Below, piece by piece: positions 59,292 to 64,000 of a stretch of 64,000 nucleotides of DNA. Each line of letters begins with the position of its first letter. Position 1 is the first letter of the stretch. A model generated the notes under the pieces. It was not told the DNA's origin. It did not search any database and worked only from the letters and a program-made list of their open reading frames with translations. The position numbers and the translations under genes are program-made. This DNA comes from Clostridia bacterium (GTDB lineage: Bacteria > Acidobacteriota > Terriglobia > Terriglobales > Acidobacteriaceae): positions 175,955 through 239,954 of the forward strand of contig DATMYA010000052.1 of assembly GCA_035561135.1 (NCBI GenBank), read 5' to 3'.

Positions 59292-60789
59292 GACAAAGGA
59301 ATCTTTGGGAGTAGGGCACCGGGCATGGCTGCTGCTGGCCACGGCTGGGGCGTTATTGCTGGTTGCGAACGGCCGCAACACGATTCCGCTGGCGGCTTGG
59401 CTTGCGCCCGTGTTCCTGCTGCGCTTCACGCGTGGAGGCCGTGCCTGGGCTCGCCTACTGACAACATTCTCGGTGCTATTTGCAACGTGGCTCTTCCAGT
59501 TTCGTGGAATGGTTCCTGCGCCAAGGCCCATTGTCATCGCCGTTGCAGTGGCGTTCTCGCTGGCGCTGCTTGTGCCGTATGCGATAGACCGTGCGCTCTC
59601 GCCACGGCTTCGCGCGGGATGGGCGACGCTGGTCTTTCCGGCGGCTTGGGCGGGGACGGAATACCTCGTAAGCATCGTGTCGCCGTATGGCAGTTGGGGC
59701 GCGGTGGCATATTCGCAATTTGGCGAACTGCCGCTGATGCAGCTTGCTTCTGTTACGGGACCGTCCGGGATCACCTTCCTCATGGGATGGTTCGCTTCGA
59801 CAATGAATCTGGCGTGGGCGCGCGACTGGATCTGGCGCGATGTTCGTAAGCCGGCTGCAGCGCTTGCAGTGACATTCGCGGCAGTGCTGATAAGCGGTGG
59901 AGTTCGACTTGCGTTCTTTCCTCCCGATTCGGCAACTGTAAAAGTAGTTTCGCTATCGCGCGGGAACTTCCCAACTGCGCCGACAGAAGACCTGGAACGG
60001 AGCCTCTTCCGCAACCTGCCGCTGACGGATGCTGAAGTGGATTTGATCCGCAACAGCACGCATCTTGGCACGGACGATCTGCTGGCAAGAACCGAACGGG
60101 CCGCGGATGCAGGCGCGAAAATTGTCTTCTGGAGCGAAACCGCGGGAGACGTCTTTAAGGAAGAGGAGGCGGCGCTGATCGCACGGGCTCAGGGACTGGC
60201 GAGCCGTAAACAAATCTATCTCGGGCTCGGACTTGGCACATATCAACGTGGTGCCGCGAAGCCGCTCGAGAACAAGATCGTGCTCATCGCGCCGAATGGC
60301 CAGATAGCATACGAATACTGGAAGGCGCGTCCAGTGCCCGGGAGTGAAAAAAACATTTCGAGCCAGCTCGACGGCAAAATCAAGACGGCCCTGACCCCTT
60401 ACGGACGTGTCGCGTCGGCCATCTGCTTTGACCTGGATTTCCCGCAACTGCTGGCGCAGGCGGGGAAAATGAATACCGACATCCTGCTCGCGCCTTCCAA
60501 CGACTGGCTGGCCATTGATCCGTGGCATACACAGATGGCGGCGTTCCGAGCGGTGGAGCAGGGCTTCAACCTCGTGCGGCAGGTGCGCACGGGCCTATCA
60601 ATTGCCGTGGATTACCAGGGCCGCGTGCTGGCGCAGATGGATGATTTCGTTTCGCCTGACCGCGAGATGACGGCGTACGTGCCCACACGCGGCGTCCGCA
60701 CCATATACTCGCGGATAGGCGACGCGTTCGCATGGGCATGCCTATTAGGGCTGGCGATTCTGCCGCTCGCAACGCGGAGGCGTTCCTAA
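59260..60789 (+). CDS. lnt: Apolipoprotein N-acyltransferase-like (Lnt-like) membrane protein
   Basis: The 509 residues have six to seven N-terminal membrane helices (e.g. PIVIAVAVAFSLALLVPYAI) and a C-terminal nitrilase-fold domain. The triad candidates are Glu in VFWSETAGDV, Lys in YEYWKARPVPGSE and Cys in SAICFDLDFPQLL. Lnt adds the third acyl chain to bacterial lipoproteins. The typical ending SPYGSWG is present in the membrane part (VSIVSPYGSWGAVAYSQF). It overlaps the TetR gene by 32 bases and is probably regulated by it, unusual for a housekeeping Lnt. It may therefore be a paralogue. Confidence 0.82.
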   Translation: MGAPALGRESKTKESLGVGHRAWLLLATAGALLLVANGRNTIPLAAWLAPVFLLRFTRGGRAWARLLTTFSVLFATWLFQFRGMVPAPRPIVIAVAVAFSLALLVPYAIDRALSPRLRAGWATLVFPAAWAGTEYLVSIVSPYGSWGAVAYSQFGELPLMQLASVTGPSGITFLMGWFASTMNLAWARDWIWRDVRKPAAALAVTFAAVLISGGVRLAFFPPDSATVKVVSLSRGNFPTAPTEDLERSLFRNLPLTDAEVDLIRNSTHLGTDDLLARTERAADAGAKIVFWSETAGDVFKEEEAALIARAQGLASRKQIYLGLGLGTYQRGAAKPLENKIVLIAPNGQIAYEYWKARPVPGSEKNISSQLDGKIKTALTPYGRVASAICFDLDFPQLLAQAGKMNTDILLAPSNDWLAIDPWHTQMAAFRAVEQGFNLVRQVRTGLSIAVDYQGRVLAQMDDFVSPDREMTAYVPTRGVRTIYSRIGDAFAWACLLGLAILPLATRRRS

Positions 60790-60836
60790 CGAAAGTATCC
60801 GTACGCACGTCTAAGATACGGACGGTACTCATCATC

Positions 60837-61717
60837 ATGCGCAAGACAGCCATAGCAGTACTAACAATGCTGCTGCTGAGCATATGTGGAGTCGCGCAAC
60901 AGTACACCACTAACACCAGCCTCACCACAAGCAAGCTTGCCGAGAATGTCTACCTGATCCAAGGCGAAGGCGGGAATGTTACGGCGCTGATCGGCGAAGA
61001 CGCCATTCTGCTTATCGATTCGATGTTCCCGGAAACAGCAGCGGGCCTCGATGCGGCGCTGAAGAGTCTTTCGCCGAAACCCGTTCGCTACGTCATCAAT
61101 ACGCATTGGCACGCCGATCACACTGGCGCTAACGAGTACTTCGGCGGGCGGGGCGCAACCATTGTGTCCAGCGAACCGACGCGCGCGTGGTTGGCTTCGC
61201 GCGGAAACGACTATCGACCAAATGCTAAAGCCATACCCACGCCAACCGCTGGCCTTCCGGTGGTCGCCTTTGGTGAGGACTCGACGTCTATTTCAGCGGC
61301 GAACGCCTGCAGCTGCGTCGCCTCGGAACGGGGCACACGGACGGAGATGCGGGAGCGTTCCTGACAAAAGCGAACATTGCAGCAATTGGCGATACGTACT
61401 TCGGGGCATTCCCGACACGGAACGTGCTCGCCGTGCAATCTGCTATGGAGCAATTCCTGGCGATGTTGCCGGACGATGTGCAGATCGTTCCCGGGCACGG
61501 CAGCGTGCTTCGAAAGCAAGAACTGGTCGAGTACTGCACAGCGCTGAAGGAAAGCGTTCAATTGATGCAAGCGGCGATTGCAGGCGGCAAAACGCTGGAC
61601 CAGGTACGCGAGGAGAAGTTGCTGAGCCGGTTTAAAAAGTATTCAGCGCCGTACATGCCTCTCGAGAAATTCGCGTCAATCCTGTTTCGCGAACTCAGCG
61701 AGAGCGAACATCCGTAA
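60837..61717 (+). pseudogene. Metallo-beta-lactamase-fold hydrolase, frameshifted
   Basis: The first frame starts at ATG 60837 with a signal peptide and carries the zinc motif NTHWHADHTGANEY. It goes out of frame near 61281-61290, where GACTCGACGTCTATTTC seems to lack one base, and then codes meaningless sequence. A second frame resumes as YFSGERLQLRRLGTGHTDGD with the third histidine motif GTGHTDGD and ends ILFRELSESEHP, with the metal-site VPGHGS region also in this frame. The full protein would be about 290 residues. It is either a genuine pseudogene or a sequencing error. It belongs to the TetR-Lnt transcription unit by position. Confidence 0.78.
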
Positions 61718-61757
61718 AGGGCACAGCCACGCAGCACGGGGGGGAAGCCCATTGTTT

Positions 61758-63239
61758 TTATCGGCCCTCGAGCTTCTTCGATAATAGAGCCTCGAGCAGT
61801 GCCGGATTCGCTCGGCCTTTGCAGGCTTTCATCACTGCTCCCGCGAAGTATCTGGCGACCGTCTTCTTGCCTCCGCGATACTGATCGAGCTGCCTGGGAT
61901 TCGCGGCGATGACGTCATCAATGATTTTCTCCAGCGCGGACGCGTCCGTAATCTGCTCCGGCTTCTCAGCTTCGTACACGGCAGGGAAATCCTGACGACG
62001 CTCGAAGCACCGATTGAAAAGGTCTTTCAGCATCTTGCTGCTGAGGGTGCCTTGTTCCACGAGTTCGGCCGCGCCAGCAAGCCCCTTGAAGCTGATTGGA
62101 GACTCATCCAGCCGAAGGCCAGCGGCGTTCAGTCGCCCGAGTAGTTCGCCCTGAATCAGATTTGCGACACGCTTGGGACTCCTCGCCGCACGCGCGACCG
62201 TCTCGAATTCGTCTGCCATGTTCTTCGTCATCGTGAGCGTGTACGCCGCCTGCTCGTTGAGGCCATAGTCGGAGACGAAACGGCGACGCCTTGCCTCCGG
62301 CAACTCGGGGAGGTGCTCGCGAATCTGCTGCTGCCATTCCTCATCAAGGACGAGCGGGAGCAGGTCCGGCTCCGGAAAATAGCGATAGTCGTGCGCGCGC
62401 TCCTTGCTGCGCATGATGAAGGTCTTGCCTTCGGCGGCGTTGTACAGCCGCGTCTCCTGCTCGATTCTGCCGCCCGCGTCGAGGACTTGTTCGTGACGCG
62501 CTATTTCGTACTCGATCGCCTGTCGGATAAAGCGGAAAGAATTAACGTTCTTGATCTCGGCCTTCGTGCCCAACTCCATTTCGTGGCGCCGCCTGATGCT
62601 AACGTTAGCGTCGCAGCGCAGCGAGCCTTCCTCCATGTTGCAGTCGCTCACGTCTGTATACAGCATGATTTCCTTCAGTCGCGTGAGGTATTCGTAAGCT
62701 TCGCCGGCGGAGGCGAGGTCGGGTTCGCTGACGATCTCAATGAGCGGCACGCCGGAGCGGTTGAAATCGACGGAAGTAAGCTCGGCGCTGTCTGCCAGTC
62801 CGTCGTGCATGCTCTTGCCGGCATCCTCTTCCACATGCAGGCGCGTGATGCCGATGCGCTTCACACCGCCGTCGGTGGCCTTGATTTCTAGGAATCCGTG
62901 CTCGGCCAAGGGCTCGTCATACTGCGTGATCTGATAACCCTTGGGAAGATCGGGGTAGAAGTAATTCTTGCGTGCGAAGACCGAGCGCTTATTGATGCGG
63001 CAGTTCAGGGCCATGGCGGCGAGCGCGGCCAACTCGACAACCCTGCGGTTCAGCACCGGAAGCGCGCCCGGCAGACCAAGACAGACCGGGCAGACGTTCG
63101 TATTCGGCGGTGCGCCAAACCTGGTCGAGCAGGAACAGAAGATCTTGCTCTCCGTAAGTAGTTGTACGTGAACTTCCAGCCCGATGACTGGCTCGTATTT
63201 CGATTGCGCAGTTACAGGAGTCTCCGGCATCCTGGCCAT
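61758..63239 (-). CDS. gatB: GatB, aspartyl/glutamyl-tRNA amidotransferase subunit B
   Basis: GatB acts with GatA and GatC to convert Glu-tRNA(Gln) and/or Asp-tRNA(Asn). The 493 residues include YEPVIGLEVHVQLLTESKIF, the zinc cysteines CSCSTRFGAPPNTNVCPVC, the kinase region PDLPKGYQITQYDEPLAE, and DFNRSGVPLIEIVSEPD. A C-terminal YqeY-like tail (NPRQLDQYRGGKKTVARYFAG) binds tRNA. It is presumably essential if glutaminyl-tRNA synthetase is absent. gatA and gatC are not adjacent. The start is ATG 63239 or the ATG at 63230. Confidence 0.97.
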   Translation of the reverse strand: MARMPETPVTAQSKYEPVIGLEVHVQLLTESKIFCSCSTRFGAPPNTNVCPVCLGLPGALPVLNRRVVELAALAAMALNCRINKRSVFARKNYFYPDLPKGYQITQYDEPLAEHGFLEIKATDGGVKRIGITRLHVEEDAGKSMHDGLADSAELTSVDFNRSGVPLIEIVSEPDLASAGEAYEYLTRLKEIMLYTDVSDCNMEEGSLRCDANVSIRRRHEMELGTKAEIKNVNSFRFIRQAIEYEIARHEQVLDAGGRIEQETRLYNAAEGKTFIMRSKERAHDYRYFPEPDLLPLVLDEEWQQQIREHLPELPEARRRRFVSDYGLNEQAAYTLTMTKNMADEFETVARAARSPKRVANLIQGELLGRLNAAGLRLDESPISFKGLAGAAELVEQGTLSSKMLKDLFNRCFERRQDFPAVYEAEKPEQITDASALEKIIDDVIAANPRQLDQYRGGKKTVARYFAGAVMKACKGRANPALLEALLSKKLEGR

Positions 63240-63663
63240 AGTCGGGCATTATAAGCGCGCTTGGCAGCAGGGTTTCGGCTTGCATTAGCAGGCAGCATCA
63301 GAAAACGGCGGTGCCCCAGGTTGGCGCCCGTCGTTGGCGCTCATAACCTGAGATATATATATCTGTCTCTGCCATCGCCCGCCTCGGCTTGCATTGATGC
63401 CGTGAACGTTGCCCATGCAATCCCTCGGATGCTCAATTCGAAGTCGACTTTACCTTATCGATGGCCACCCCTCCCGCCGCCAGTTCCACTACGGGACAAA
63501 AGGCAATAGCGTGTGTCCGTTAACAGTTGTGCGTTGACACCACGGTTGGGTAGTCTTTCGCCGATGTTTCCGATCCGTTTCCAGTTGTTGTGTCAGACCA
63601 GCCGCTCTCGCGGGCCAAGCTGGGCGCTGTGTAGCAGCAAAGATCAACCTTGGAGACATACTG
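63240..63663. other. Intergenic region, 424 bases
   Basis: There is no convincing gene. A perfect 14-base palindrome, AGATATATATATCT, is at 63351-63364. Promoters for gatB and for the gene at 63664 must lie here. Confidence 0.4.
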
Positions 63664-63951
63664 ATGAAGGCATTCATATCTGCTCTAGTCGTGGCGCTGT
63701 TAGCAGCGCCACTTTTGCTATTTGGGCAAGACCAGGCCCCCACCTCCAGCACAACATTTGTCAGGCGGCAAAGTACACAGCCGCCGAAACACATCAAGAC
63801 GCCCGAAGAACGCGAGGCGCTTCTCTACACAGCCTTCTTCCAAAGCGTGTTACGGACCCAGAGGCAGAACGCGAGGAGGGGCAACCCGCGATTCAACATA
63901 AGTTCCGGGGTTGTTCATACGAGACACGAAAATAGAACCTTACGCGGTTAA
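63664..63951 (+). CDS. Small secreted hypothetical protein
   Basis: The 95 residues have a signal peptide (MKAFISALVVALLAAPLLLFGQ) and then a basic, Gln/Thr/Arg-rich mature part with the helix KTPEEREALLYTAFFQSVLRTQRQ. GGAG precedes the ATG by about 8 bases. I recognise no family. It probably acts in the periplasm. Confidence 0.55.
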   Translation: MKAFISALVVALLAAPLLLFGQDQAPTSSTTFVRRQSTQPPKHIKTPEEREALLYTAFFQSVLRTQRQNARRGNPRFNISSGVVHTRHENRTLRG

Positions 63952-63989
63952 TCAAGATGAGCTCGGGAGATTCTTAGGAGACATCAATT

Positions 63990-64000
63990 ATGCTCCATAT
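63990..64000 (+). CDS. Start of a further gene truncated by the window end
   Basis: AGGAG at 63976-63980 is followed 9 bases later by ATG at 63990. Only three codons are visible, so nothing can be said about the product. Confidence 0.3.

Noticed and set aside
1..64000. CRISPR array, rRNA, tRNA, prophage or insertion sequence
   Set aside because: No regularly spaced direct repeats with unique spacers, no conserved rRNA blocks, no tRNA cloverleaf I could recognise and no transposase- or integrase-like protein were found.

Overview
The window reads as a chromosomal segment of a Gram-negative bacterium of the phylum Acidobacteriota, probably class Terriglobia. This assignment is inferred from gene content and moderate-to-high GC; no rRNA gene is present to confirm it. 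Outer-membrane biology is shown by lpxC, several lipobox proteins, a TonB/ExbB/ExbD/ExbD cluster and an Lnt-like acyltransferase. Typical acidobacterial families are also present: a DPP-IV-like S9 peptidase, a DUF885 peptidase, a DUF4382 lipoprotein, an H1-like DUF6496 protein and a peptide-chaperone lipoprotein. Palindromic dispersed repeats lie between genes. I see no rRNA, tRNA, CRISPR array, phage or insertion sequence.

Layout. 1-11 kb: end of a secreted protein, lpxC, folK, HU, a PQQ-type sugar dehydrogenase lipoprotein, an Smr protein, an S9 peptidase, a zinc-ribbon coiled-coil protein, a TPR protein and rlmI. 11-22 kb: a heat-shock pair (hsp20, clpB), pirin, the H1-like protein, gltA, a DUF4382 lipoprotein, an FmdB-type zinc ribbon and rsmI, punctuated by three copies of a large palindromic repeat. 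22-33 kb: a thioesterase, a selenoprotein, a membrane protein with a histidine-kinase-like H-box, tgt-yajC-secD-secF, then the TonB/ExbB/ExbD/ExbD/TPR cluster. 33-43 kb: biotin carboxylase and biotin carrier, a SurA-like chaperone, a DsbA-like lipoprotein, larE, a MerR regulator, galU and a DUF885 peptidase. 43-56 kb: mfd, hemL, hypotheticals, a polysaccharide deacetylase, an M50-like protease, a deoxynucleoside kinase, panB, a metallophosphoesterase, panC and a 3-methyladenine DNA glycosylase. 56-64 kb: a peroxiredoxin with selenocysteine at the peroxidatic position, a TetR/Lnt-like pair, a frameshifted metallo-beta-lactamase-fold gene and gatB.

The most notable result is two apparently broken genes that are best read as selenoprotein genes. 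At 23020-23694 a GrdB/PrdB-like redox protein has an in-frame TGA in a U-P-V-C motif. At 56658-57116 (minus strand) a Bcp/PrxQ peroxiredoxin has TGA exactly where the peroxidatic cysteine belongs. In both, a stem with a three-base G/U-containing apical loop follows the TGA at a distance suited to a bacterial SECIS. The genome should therefore encode selA, selB, selC and selD, none of which lies in this window.

Other points of interest are a roughly 110-bp palindromic element present in four intergenic copies (two near-identical but inverted), several other hairpin repeat families, a TetR operator overlapping its own promoter almost at the start codon, and structured leaders before panB and yajC.
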